Origin: Microstegium vimineum
Lineage: Eukaryota; Streptophyta; Magnoliopsida; Poales; Poaceae
NCBI GenBank assembly: GCA_022036555.1
Contig: CM039129.1
Coordinates: 22,547,973 to 22,611,972 of the forward strand
Direction of reading: 5' to 3'
DNA: 64,000 nt
Shown: positions 53,867-63,216 of the stretch, piece after piece
Position numbering within the stretch: the first letter of the stretch is position 1
How the letters are laid out: every line of letters starts with the position of its first letter
Made by a program: the position numbers and the translations under genes
Notes under the pieces: generated by a model
The model's input: the letters and a program-made list of their open reading frames with translations, nothing else
Database searches by the model: none
Told to the model about the DNA's origin: nothing

Positions 53867-55633
53867 TCATCTTTTAGTGAAGTTAGAGTGATCAAGCACA
53901 TTCAACTCGCTTCTCAATCTACAAAAGGTTGTTTCATCGAGTGGTTTAGTGAAGATATCTACCAATTGATCTTCGCTCTTAACTCCAACTAGTGTGATGT
54001 CTTTCCTAGCCACATGATCTCTAAGAAAGTGATGGCGAATATCAATGTGCTTGGTGCGAGAGTGTTGAACCGGGTTGTTAGCAAGCTTTACGGCGCTTTC
54101 ATTATCACACAAAAGTGGAACTTCTTTTAAAAACACGCCGTAATCAAAGAGTGTTTGGGTCATGTATAAGATTTGTGCACAACTTGCTCCCATGGCAATG
54201 TATTCCACCTCAGCGGTTGACAATGCCACACTGTTTTACTTCTTTGAGGACCAAGAAACAAGTGATCTTCCTAGCATGTGTCACCCACCGGAGGTACTCT
54301 TCCTATCAACCTTACACCCGGCATAATTCGAATCGGAATAGCCAACTAGTTGGAAGGGAGCTCCTTTGGGATACCAAAGACCCATGCTAGGGGTGTGCCT
54401 TAAGTACCTAAGGATTCTTTTAACCGCACAAAGATGCGACTCCTTAGGGTTTGCTTGAAACCTAGCACACATACACACACTAAACATGATATCTGGCCTA
54501 GATGCGGTGAGGTAAAGTAAACTACCGATCATAGAGCGATAAAGAGTTTGGTCAATCGGTTTACCTCCCTCATCGAGATCGAGATGCCCATTAGTAGGCA
54601 TTGAGGTCTTGATTGGCTTGCAATACTCCATCTTGAACTTCTTAAGTAGATCATAAGTGTACTTTTCTTGAGAGATGAAAGTCCCTTCTCTCATTTGCTT
54701 CACTTGAAAGCCAAGGAAGAAGGTTAGCTCGCCAATCATTGACATCTCGAAGTCCTTGGACATCCAGTCACCAAACTCCTTGCAATGGTCTTGGTTTGTT
54801 GATCCAAATATAATGTCATCGACATATACTTGGCAAACAAAGATCTCTCCATTAAGCTTCTTGGTGAATAGTGTAGTGTCGACAATCCCGATCTTGAAGC
54901 CCTTCATGATTAGGAAGTCCCTTAGCCTCTCATACCAAGCTCTTGGAGCTTGCTTCAATCCGTAGAGTGCCTTGGACAACCTATACACATGATTAGGCAA
55001 GTTTGGGTCTTCAAACCCGGGAGGTTGTGAGACATAGACAAGTTCATTTATGAAATCATTTAAGAAGGCGCTCTTCACATCTATTTGAAAGAGTTTTATT
55101 TTGTGATGTGAAGCATACGCCAAAAGGATACGGATGGCTTCAAGTCTTGCAACCGGAGCAAAGGTCTCTCCAAAATCGAGTCCTTCTACTTGAGAGAAAC
55201 CCTTTGCCACCAATCTTGCTTTGTTCCTCACAACCATGCCTTGATCATCTTGCTTGTTCCTAAACACCCATTTGGTGCCAATGATTCTTGCATCCTTTGG
55301 CTTCTCTTCAAGTGTCCACACTTGGTTCTGGGTGAAGTTGTTGAGTTCTTCATGCATGACATTCACCCAATCCGGATCCGCAAGTGCTTCTTCTACACTA
55401 GTAGGCTCAACAAAGGAAACAAACGAGTGATGTTCAACATAAGATGCAAGTCTAGAGCGAGTCATTACTCCCTTTGATGGACTTCCTATGATTTGATCAT
55501 GGGAGTGAGCTTGAAGGGTGGATGTTGATTTTCTATTTGTCTCTTGAGGAGGTGGATGCGGTGCTTCAACATTGCTTGCTTCAGCCTCGGATTGATCTTG
55601 AGGAATGTGAGTGTCTTCTTGAGCTTCCCTCAC
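53867..55633 (-). pseudogene. Element H reverse transcriptase and RNase H
   Basis: Open 55633-54281 in a frame different from the integrase frame end. The RT leader is VEEALADPDWVNVMHEEL, then FQIDVKSAFLND, KALYGLKQAPRAWYERL and catalytic YVDD (54826-54815) intact, then GELTFFLGFQVKQ. Connection to RNase H: SRPDIMFSVC and GYSDSNYAGCKVDRKSTSG. A stop at 54281-54283 and another about 45 bases on are both in frame. RNase H then continues from 54229 (STAEVEYIAM, LLCDNES, HSRTKHIDIRHHF, DIFTKPL) to 53867. RT domain intact; RNase H is separated by two nonsense codons. Confidence 0.88.
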
Positions 55634-57090
55634 TTGATCTCCTTCATCAACTTGAGGTGTGTGGGGTGGAGATCTTGATTTCCTTCATCTTCAACTTCTT
55701 CCACCTCTTGCGGGTTGATAGCACCAATTGGTATATTCTTCATTGCCTCCCTCAAGGGTTCATCACCTACATCAATATCCTCAAGCGCTCCTTGGGAGCC
55801 ATTAGTTTCATCAAACTCCAAGTCATACATTTCTTCAACTAAGCCGGTGGCTTTGTTAAATACACGGTATGCCTTGGATTTAAGTGAATAACCAACAAGG
55901 AAACCAATGTCACACCGCCGTTGGAATTTACCCAAGTGTTGGCGCTTTTTGTAGATATACACCTTGCAACCAAACATCCGGAAGAATGAAATATCCGGCT
56001 TCTTCCCATTGACAAGCTCATAGGGGGTCTTCTTTAATAGCCTTTGGACGAAGAGACGGTTTGCCGCATAGCACGCGATGTTGATTGCCTCCGCCCAAAA
56101 CTTCTCGGGAGTGTTGTACTCATCAAGCATAGACCTTGCTAGAGTTATGAGTGTCCGGTTCTTCCTTTCTACGACACCATTTTGTTGTGGAGTATATGTG
56201 GCGGACACTTCATGCTTGATCCCAACTTCATCACAATAGTCTTCAATCTTTGTGTTCACAAATTCGGTGCCATTGTCACTTCTAATCTTCTTGATCTTCA
56301 CATCAAATTCATTTTGAGCTCTTGTAGCAAACTTCTTGAAGATGCCTTGTGTCTCTCCCTTGTCTTGAAGAAAGAACACCCAAGTGTACCGAGTGTAGTC
56401 AACCACTACCACTAAGCAATAGAGATTTCCTCCAAGACTAGCATAGGTGGTAGGGCCAAATAGATCCATGTGAAGCAACTCTAGGACTCTTGAGGTTGAC
56501 ATGAAAGCTTTGGTTGGATGAGTGTTTGCCACTTGCTTGTCGGCTTGACATGCACTACAAAGTTTGTCCTTCTCAAACACCACATCCTTGATTCCTCTAA
56601 CCATTTCCTTCTTGACAAGCTTCTTCAAGGTTGACATGCCCACATGAGCTAATCTTCTATGCCATAGCCAACCCAAAGAATTCTTGGAGAATAGACAAGC
56701 TTGCAAGTTTGCTTCATTTGAAGTGAAGTCCACTAAGTAGAGGTTGTTGTGCCGGAACCCTTTGAATATCATTGATGGATCTTTAATCTTGGTCAGAATC
56801 ACCTCATTTGGAGTGAAGAGACAATGAAACCCGAGATCACAAAGTTGACCAACCGATAGCAAGTTGAAGCTCACTGATTGTACTAGCAAGACATTTGAAA
56901 TTGATTGATCTTGGGAGATATCCACTTTTCCTAAGCCTTGAACTTTGCCCTTTGAATTATCCCCAAAAGTGATCTTGTCTTGATTTGCACAATCCTCATC
57001 AAGTGTGGTGAATATCCGGGGGTCGCCGATCATGTGTTGAGTGCAACCACTATCAATTACCCAATGGCTCCCACCGGTCTTGTAGTTCAC
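55630..57090 (-). CDS. Element H protease and integrase
   Basis: 486 codons. Protease active site VIDSGCTQHM at the start. Then GLGKVDI and LVDF blocks, integrase zinc motif WLWHRRLAHVG with CSAC, first Asp in LLHMDLFGP, second in IRSDNGTEF, Glu in NGVVERKNRT, and the GYS...YRVFNKAT C-terminal module. All key residues are intact. It is in the same frame as gag, separated by TAA at 57114-57112 and a TAG about 21 bases later. It overlaps the RT frame by four bases at its end (55633/55630), implying a frame change. Cuts the polyprotein and inserts cDNA. Confidence 0.9.
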   Translation of the reverse strand: MNYKTGGSHWVIDSGCTQHMIGDPRIFTTLDEDCANQDKITFGDNSKGKVQGLGKVDISQDQSISNVLLVQSVSFNLLSVGQLCDLGFHCLFTPNEVILTKIKDPSMIFKGFRHNNLYLVDFTSNEANLQACLFSKNSLGWLWHRRLAHVGMSTLKKLVKKEMVRGIKDVVFEKDKLCSACQADKQVANTHPTKAFMSTSRVLELLHMDLFGPTTYASLGGNLYCLVVVVDYTRYTWVFFLQDKGETQGIFKKFATRAQNEFDVKIKKIRSDNGTEFVNTKIEDYCDEVGIKHEVSATYTPQQNGVVERKNRTLITLARSMLDEYNTPEKFWAEAINIACYAANRLFVQRLLKKTPYELVNGKKPDISFFRMFGCKVYIYKKRQHLGKFQRRCDIGFLVGYSLKSKAYRVFNKATGLVEEMYDLEFDETNGSQGALEDIDVGDEPLREAMKNIPIGAINPQEVEEVEDEGNQDLHPTHLKLMKEIK

Positions 57091-57111
57091 CTACACACAA
57101 GCAACTTGGAG

Positions 57112-59508
57112 TTAAGCTTGTTGCTTGGGAACCCCCTTAGTGCGGGGCCCCATTGCCTTGTCAACCAACTCCTTAGCAACCCAAAGAACCCTAGACTTGT
57201 TCTTCATTGGTGGTCCAAGAAACACCACAAGTGGTCTACCCTTGGAATCTTTGTTGATGACATAGTGAGCATCATGAGCAAATGGCCTAGTGTGCTTGGG
57301 CAAGGTCTTGGGAAGTGGAGTCTTGCATTGAAATGAGAGGTGACCAATTTGTCCACATCCAAAGCACCTCTTAGGCTTGGGCTTTGGCTTCTCTTGATTG
57401 TAGCCATTGTACTTGTTCTTGTAGTAGTTCTTGGCTTCAATCTTGACCTTGGCCTTCATCACTTGATTCTCCTTGTACCCAATACCGGTCTTGTCATTCT
57501 TCATGACGGTGCTCATTAGAAGCTCACTTTGGAGGTTATGGCCTTTGGTGAACTTTTCAAGGCCACTTGTAAGCTTGGTATTGTCATTCTTGAGCTTGGC
57601 AATTTCTTCTCGAAGAGAGTTGATCAAAGTGATAGCATCTTTGTCTTCTTCTTGAGCCGGCTTGATGGTGAAGGGCTTGTTTGCCTTGAGGTTGATTAGC
57701 TCTTCCTTGAGCTTTGAGTTCTCTTCACTCATCTTCATATAATCATCATACTTGTCGGCTTCTACAACTCTCTTGCCCTTGCACTTTGCACTTTGCTCAA
57801 GAGCTACATCATCAAGCTCGATATCACAAGAGGTAGCACTTGCACACTTAGCACACGGGTTAGTAGCAACATGTGTAAGATCTTGAGTAAGTAATTCATT
57901 TGCTACCACTACTGTACCATGATCATTTTTCACTTGATTGTAGTCATCTTTTAGCAAGTTAAACCTTGTGAGGAGCTCTTGGGATGACTTCTCAAGCTTA
58001 TCATGTTTCTCATTGGCTTGCTTAAGAGAGGCTTTGAGCTCCCTAGTGCTAGATGTGAGAGAGTTAATCTCAAGCTTCAAATCATCATTAGCACTAGACA
58101 AGTGGTCAAGCTTATCATGCAAGTTTTCTTTGATTTCAAGAAGTTTGTCATTTTTACTCTTGTACTTCCTTATGATGCTAGCATACTTGTTGCAAATTTT
58201 AATTAGCTCATCATAGGAAGGTGCTTCTTCATCATCACTATCATCACTAGAGAGGTCATCACCATCATCCTCTTTTTGTACCTTCTTGTCACCTTTAGCC
58301 ATAAGGCATAGGTGTGTAGAGGATGAGCCCGGCGATGAAGGAGGAGGTGGCGGTGGAATCGAAGAACCAACTACCAAAGCGGCCACCTTCTCTTCTTCAC
58401 TCTCATCATCGGAGGAGTCGCTTGAATCATCAATGTCGGTGAGCCAATCACCCACAATGTAAGCCTTGCCATCCTTCTTCTTCTTGTGAAAGTTGAAGTT
58501 CTTCTTCTTCTTGTATGGCTTGTCTTGCTTCTTGTTATCATCACTTGAGTCATCATTGCCGCCCTTGTTCTTCTTGAAGTTCTTGAACTTGTTGTTCTTG
58601 AACTTGTCTTTCTTCTCTTCGGGACACGCATGGGCTAGATGACCAAGAGTGCCGCAATTGTAGCACTTCATTTGGGAGATTGGCTTCCTTGAAGAGCTTG
58701 TGAAGAATTTCTTCTTCTTTGAGTCAAACTTGACTCCGTTCTTATTTAGCCTCTTCAACATCTTGGCGGTCTTCTTCACCATGAGAGTGATGTTGTCTTC
58801 ATCATCATCATCACTTGTACTCTCAACGACATATTGAATCTTGCACTTCTCCTTGGAAGATGCCTTGAGAGCCAAGTCCTTCTTCTCCTCCTTCTCTTTC
58901 TTCTTGGAGGAGGATGAAGTTCCATCATTGATATTCATGTACATCTCATGTGCATTGATCTTGCCCAACACTTGCGTTGGTGTAGTTGCGGAGAGATCGC
59001 CTTGATGAAGAACCGTGACGATGTGGCTATACTTGTCTATTGGAAGGACACAAAGTATCTTGCGCACCACATCGGCCGGTGTCATTTGAGAGAGTCCAAG
59101 GCCATTCAACTCCTCTACAAGCACATTCAAGCGAGAATACATTTCATTAGCATTTTCATGAGATAACATAGTGAAAGCATTTAACTTAGCAATGATGAGG
59201 TGATAACGCTCTTCTCTTTCACATTTAGTGCTCTCGTGAAGAGCACAAATGTTTGTCCAAATCTCATACGCGGTTTTGCAATTCCGCACACGGTTGAACA
59301 CATCCTTGCAAATGTCACGGAAAAGAATGTTCTTTGCCTTAGCATTATTCTTCTCAAAGTATGGATCCTCGGCGAACACCGATCCACCTTGGGTGGCGGC
59401 TTTTTGAACGCCGACATCCACGGCCTCAAGGTAGGCCTCCATCCGCACTTTCCAATACGGAAAGTCATCCCCATCGAACATGGGTGGCGGTCCATCCCCA
59501 TGAGACAT
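57112..59508 (-). CDS. Element H gag (two zinc knuckles)
   Basis: 798 residues, starting at ATG 59508 about 40 bases after the primer site. UBN2/DUF4219 region at residues 10-190 (MFDGDDFPYWKVRMEAYLEA, AYEIWTNICALHES, MTPADVVRKILCVLP). CCHC knuckle CYNCGTLGHLAHAC near residue 282. Lys/Asp-rich linker (NNKFKNFKKNKGG). Long coiled coil at about 440-540 (LKLEINSLTSSTRELKASL). Second knuckle CFGCGQIGHLSFQC near 715. Unbroken. The large size and second knuckle are typical of SIRE/Maximus gag. Forms cytoplasmic particles packaging element RNA. Confidence 0.92.
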   Translation of the reverse strand: MSHGDGPPPMFDGDDFPYWKVRMEAYLEAVDVGVQKAATQGGSVFAEDPYFEKNNAKAKNILFRDICKDVFNRVRNCKTAYEIWTNICALHESTKCEREERYHLIIAKLNAFTMLSHENANEMYSRLNVLVEELNGLGLSQMTPADVVRKILCVLPIDKYSHIVTVLHQGDLSATTPTQVLGKINAHEMYMNINDGTSSSSKKKEKEEKKDLALKASSKEKCKIQYVVESTSDDDDEDNITLMVKKTAKMLKRLNKNGVKFDSKKKKFFTSSSRKPISQMKCYNCGTLGHLAHACPEEKKDKFKNNKFKNFKKNKGGNDDSSDDNKKQDKPYKKKKNFNFHKKKKDGKAYIVGDWLTDIDDSSDSSDDESEEEKVAALVVGSSIPPPPPPSSPGSSSTHLCLMAKGDKKVQKEDDGDDLSSDDSDDEEAPSYDELIKICNKYASIIRKYKSKNDKLLEIKENLHDKLDHLSSANDDLKLEINSLTSSTRELKASLKQANEKHDKLEKSSQELLTRFNLLKDDYNQVKNDHGTVVVANELLTQDLTHVATNPCAKCASATSCDIELDDVALEQSAKCKGKRVVEADKYDDYMKMSEENSKLKEELINLKANKPFTIKPAQEEDKDAITLINSLREEIAKLKNDNTKLTSGLEKFTKGHNLQSELLMSTVMKNDKTGIGYKENQVMKAKVKIEAKNYYKNKYNGYNQEKPKPKPKRCFGCGQIGHLSFQCKTPLPKTLPKHTRPFAHDAHYVINKDSKGRPLVVFLGPPMKNKSRVLWVAKELVDKAMGPRTKGVPKQQA

Positions 59509-59546
59509 CTTGCTCTATGCGGTGAAGCCTAATTTAGAGCAACAAA

Positions 59547-59558
59547 GCTTTGATACCA
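59547..59558 (-). other. Primer-binding site of element H
   Basis: TGGTATCAAAGC on the minus strand, two bases after the LTR end at 59561. Same site as in element A. Confidence 0.85.
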
Positions 59559-59560
59559 AT

Positions 59561-61409
59561 TGAAAGGATCAAGATGTCCAAGAAGGGGGGTGAATTGGGC
59601 TTGTTTTAAATTTCTAAAGCAAATATAAAAACCTATCAAATGCCAATCACCCCCTAGTGCCTACCGTCCGTGTGTCCTAGCTAGAAAGCGGTAGCAGTTC
59701 ATAGGAATTAAAAACAACCTAAGCAATTCTAGTAGGAAATGTAAGAACGAGACAGAAAGTAATGCGGGAATGTAAAGAGCTAGGGAAAAGAGAATCTCAA
59801 TGACGCAGCAATTTTTTCCCGAGGTATCGAGGTGTCGACACACCCCCCTAGTCCTCGTTGGAGCACCTCCCAAGGTATCGCTCCCCCTCTACCCGCGCAA
59901 GGGTAGAGTGCTCTCTACAGGCTGATTCTTCGCCACTCTCGGTGAATCGCCCACAACCGATCACAAGAGCTTGGAGAAGAGCCGCCAACAATCTCCCGGC
60001 GGTCACTTCCTCCGAACACCACCAAACCGTCTAGGTGCTGTCGAACACCAAGAGTAACAAGCACAAGACCTTCACTTGACCCACTCAAGGCTAGGAAGGT
60101 GGATGGATGCACACAAGTCACTTCTAATCACTCTAGGAGGGAAGAACAAGATGAACTCTCTCTAATCTCTCCCTCACTAGCCTCTTGGCTCTCCAAAGGA
60201 TTTCTCAAGGTGTCACCAGCTGAAACAATGGCCAAGAGTCCCTCTAAGGACCAAGGGGGCAACTATAAATAGTCCCCACCTCCAAAACTAGCCGTTTTTT
60301 ACTTTTTCTTCTCTCTGCGAAGCCACCGGACTAGTCCGGAGCTCATACCACCGGACCATGCACACTGGTCCGGAGCTCACTCTCGATTCAAACTCAGGCA
60401 CCGTCGGACTACTCTGTTTGGTCCGACGCACTGGTCCGACGCTCTGGTCCGGAGCCTCGGTGCTCTCTGAGTGAAAACCTTTCTCTCTTTTTCACACCAC
60501 CGGACCACTCTCCTTGGTCCGGTGCCCTGGTCCGACGCTCTGGTCCGGAGCCAGGGTGCTCTCTGCATAGACCAAACTCCCGTCTTGAGGCGTCGGACTA
60601 GCCGTCGGACTAACCGTCGGACTAGTCCGGAGCCTCGGTGCTCTCTGAGTGAAAACCTTTCTCTCTTTTTCACACCACCGGACCACTCTCCTTGGTCCGG
60701 TGCCCTGGTCCGACGCTCTGGTCCGGAGCCAGGGTGCTCTCTGCATAGACCAAACTCCTGTCTTGAGGCGTCGGACTAACCGTCGGACTAGTCCGGAGCC
60801 TTCTGAGTCTCTGAACCAAGCCACCGACCACTCTCCTATGGTCCGGTGCTTTCCAGACAGGTGGTCCGGAGCTCCTCGAGCTGAGAATTCTGCCTAAGTC
60901 AGGGACCGTCGGACCACTCTCCTATGGTCCAACGCCCACTTAGCAGAGTGGTCCGAAGCCTCTTTCTCCCTCTATACCAACTGTTTTCGCTGAGGTTTCT
61001 TAAGGGATTTTGCTCCTACCATTTCTAGGGTTTATCAAGGGCTGAAAGCAAGGTCTCTAGGACTAGTTGTGACAAGTGTGCATATACCCACTTTCCTAAA
61101 CTCTCCTAGGTCAAGCTACTAATCTCATACCCCCTTTATAGTACGGTCAAAGGAAAAACAAAAGCCCTAGCTATACTTAGTGCCCTTCTCAACCTTATGG
61201 CACTAAGAACTAGCCTAGTCTTCTACTTGAATCTTCATCCTTTGCAACCGAAACGATTTCCATCTTGGGGCATGAATATCCATTAAGCCCATTCAAAATG
61301 CATCACTCATGACCTAACATAAACAACTTTGCCTCTGCAAAACACACATTAGTCATAGTGATCTAGTATTGTCGTTAATCGCCTAAACACAAGGGTCCAT
61401 GATTCTACA
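59561..61409 (-). repeat. 5' LTR of element H (1849 bp)
   Basis: Same ends as the 3' LTR. TATA at 60263-60272 (complement), with the motif array 60322-60958 directly upstream. It is 150 bases longer than the 3' LTR because a 178-base unit (60451-60628) is tandemly repeated at 60629-60794 (166 bases, 12 shorter). Elsewhere the two LTRs differ only by scattered bases. Confidence 0.92.
60263..60272 (-). promoter_or_regulatory. TATA box of element H 5' LTR
   Basis: CTATTTATAG on the minus strand, about 50 bases downstream of the motif array and about 700 bases before the gag leader. This is the likely core promoter for the genomic RNA. Confidence 0.6.
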
Positions 61410-61970
61410 GTTTGCCTCTCCGCGTTCGACGATGCTGGCGAGATGCTGCGGCTGCTCTCCAGGTGCTGCCACGTGCTCCACGCCATGTGCATCAACGTGT
61501 GGCTCGCCGCGCACATCACCTGCCGCGCCGACCTCTCCGACCCGGCCGTCGCCGACGCCGGCCACGTCGTGGCCGCTGACCTCGCTGTCGCCCAGACCGA
61601 CACGACTATTATTGTCAACGTGGACGGGTCAGCTCATGCCGCAACCGCAACCGCAGGAGCAGGAGCTGGAGCTGGTGGGGACACCACGTACACGTCGTCG
61701 GACGAGGAGCATGCGGCGGAGACGGCCGAGGAGAGGGTGGACCGGTTGACGCTGCGGCTGCCGGAGAGGCTGAGACGGGAGATCGACGAGGCCAGGCGCC
61801 TCCGCAGGGCACTAGGCGCGGTGACCGCGTCGACCGCGCTACCGGCGAGCGGCGCCGAGGCATTGACGTCATCGTCGGCAGCGTTGCGCACAATGTCGGT
61901 GGCGGCACGCCCGAGCCAGCGATGGTCGGGTTGTTCCGTGCGTTGTCGGGATCTTCTTGGCAGATGATGA
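61410..61970 (+). pseudogene. RING-H2 (ATL-type E3 ligase) gene fragment, part after element H
   Basis: Continues the fragment at 47107-47206: LSAFDDAGEMLRLLSR, then the RING core CCHVLHAMCINVWLAAHITC. In ATL proteins the last Cys pair is C-P-x-C-R; here CRADL follows directly, so about three residues including one zinc ligand are missing. A ~110-residue tail with Ala/Gly-rich and acidic stretches (TTYTSSDEEHAAETAEE) and a basic helix (LPERLRREIDEARRL) runs to a stop near 61968. The usual partners are E2 enzymes. The lost Cys and the H insertion make this non-functional. It is probably a gene fragment carried by a Helitron. Confidence 0.7.
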
Positions 61971-62026
61971 GTGAGTCGTGTATAAAATTTTTGTTATCCC
62001 ATAGCAACGCACGGACACGATGCTAG
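61936..62026 (+). mobile_element. Helitron 3' terminus (plus orientation)
   Basis: CCATAGCAACGCACGGACACGATGCTAG ending at 62026, followed by T, matches the grass Helitron 3' pattern, CTAG end included. The complement CCGTGCGTTG occurs 60 bases upstream at 61936-61945, so CAACGCACGG (62005-62014) can pair with it. The RING fragment lies just inside this end, as expected for gene-capturing Helitrons. The 5' end was not found. Confidence 0.6.
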
Positions 62027-62430
62027 TAGCAGGGAAAAAAATTCATATGCCATTCCCTTGTATCGAATGTCATTCCCTTGTATATGCTAGTAGCACAGGC
62101 ACGACGACAAAGAAGCACCCTACACGACACCACCGTGTCGCCGACCTTCACACCGGGCGTCACCGTAAATGCCACGCGGAGCCTCTCCTCCTCGCCCACC
62201 TCCACGCGTTGAACTTTTTTCGCGGGAAGCGCAGGCACGCTCTCCATGAACTCCGCCGCGTACATGCTCCCCTTGCCCGCGTAAAACATCCTGACACTTA
62301 CACCACCACCACTCTCCCTCTATCTTTAATAATGACTAATATAACTCGTAGCATTAGCACGAGCAAATAATGACTAACATCAATGAAAAATTCATATGCC
62401 ATTCCCTTGTATCGAATGCCATTCCCTTTT
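62027..62430 (-). repeat. Segment S, copy 3, between two copies of a ~40-bp repeat
   Basis: 62085-62370 on the minus strand repeats 37186-37432 and extends it (reading VSCRVLLCRR). On the plus strand it ends in CTCGTAGCATTAGCACGAGCA and, a few bases on, CTAA, a second Helitron-like end. The repeat AATTCATATGCCATTCCC occurs at about 62039 and again at about 62390, flanking the segment directly. Confidence 0.6.
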
Positions 62431-62537
62431 TTTTTCCTCAAACCACTATTGGACTACGATAGAAAATCTGGCTCACCTATTGACCTCTCTTGGCTGTGTT
62501 GTTTCATCTCTTTTACAGACTTCTAGAGAAAGTTAAA

Positions 62538-62692
62538 TGTGCCCTTGAGGGCACATGCTCTGAATACATCCACCATTGGATGTGCATTGAGATGTGTGTA
62601 TACACGTATCTCAATGCAAAAATGTGTTGAGATGTGTGTGCGCACACATCTCAATGCGAATCCAAGTAGATATGTTAAGGGCATGTGCCCTT
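62538..62692. mobile_element. Foldback element (small MITE)
   Basis: GGGCACATGC (62549-62558) and GCATGTGCCC (62681-62690) are outer inverted repeats. Inside lie two near-perfect palindromes, one at 62584-62617 (arms GCATTGAGAT / ATCTCAATGC) and one at about 62627-62657 (TTGAGATGTGTGTG / CGCACACATCTCAA). No coding capacity. 62700-63216 holds AT-rich sequence in which I see no gene. Confidence 0.55.
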
Positions 62693-63216
62693 AAGAGTAA
62701 AAAACACTTCTACAGAAAGAAAATAGAAGCAATGAGCAACTTGAGAACACTTGCACCCTACTTAATGCAGTCCAAACAAAAAGTAGAGAGAAGAACATTT
62801 CTATCAGGAATTTATTAACATGGTCTACCTTATCAAAGCATTATAATAAAATAAAAGGACCGGCAAGGAAAATGAGCTATAAAAGAATTAGGAAAGTCAT
62901 TACTGAACACAATTTTTTGATAGATCTACATCTACAGAACAGTTAAAGACGATTTGATTTGGCAAACACTGAGGAACATAATGACTCAATTTGGCAAGCA
63001 AAAAGAAAATCTAAGTATACTTTTTCAGAGGCAATATATTTTTTCTTCTTTCTTTGGTTTGGCAGCAAATTGTTAACTGTGATTACAAATAGTCTCCAGG
63101 ATAAACTAACTGTGGAGTGGCACCTGTGTGCATCTTAATCTTATACGTGTGGCAAGCAAATATTTTTATCATGAATCTATTAAAATGTTTCACCTTATGA
63201 AACCATGATTTGGAGG

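Larger units (their letters stand above)
47207..61409 (-). mobile_element. Element H: SIRE/Maximus Copia with extra ORF region, 14.2 kb
   Basis: On the minus strand: 5' LTR 61409-59561, primer site, gag, protease-integrase, RT, RNase H, a 1.8-kb spacer, extra ORFs, polypurine tract, 3' LTR 48905-47207. The flanks are GTCTG (47202-47206) and GTTTG (61410-61414), a 5-bp duplication with one change. The two RING gene parts join in frame when one flank copy is counted. The extra ORFs between pol and the 3' LTR are the feature of the SIRE lineage. Coding frames carry only a few stops. Confidence 0.92.

Noticed and set aside
61349..62007. Minus ORFs over the RING fragment
   Set aside because: Shadows of the GC-rich plus-strand fragment, which has the recognisable RING-H2 pattern.
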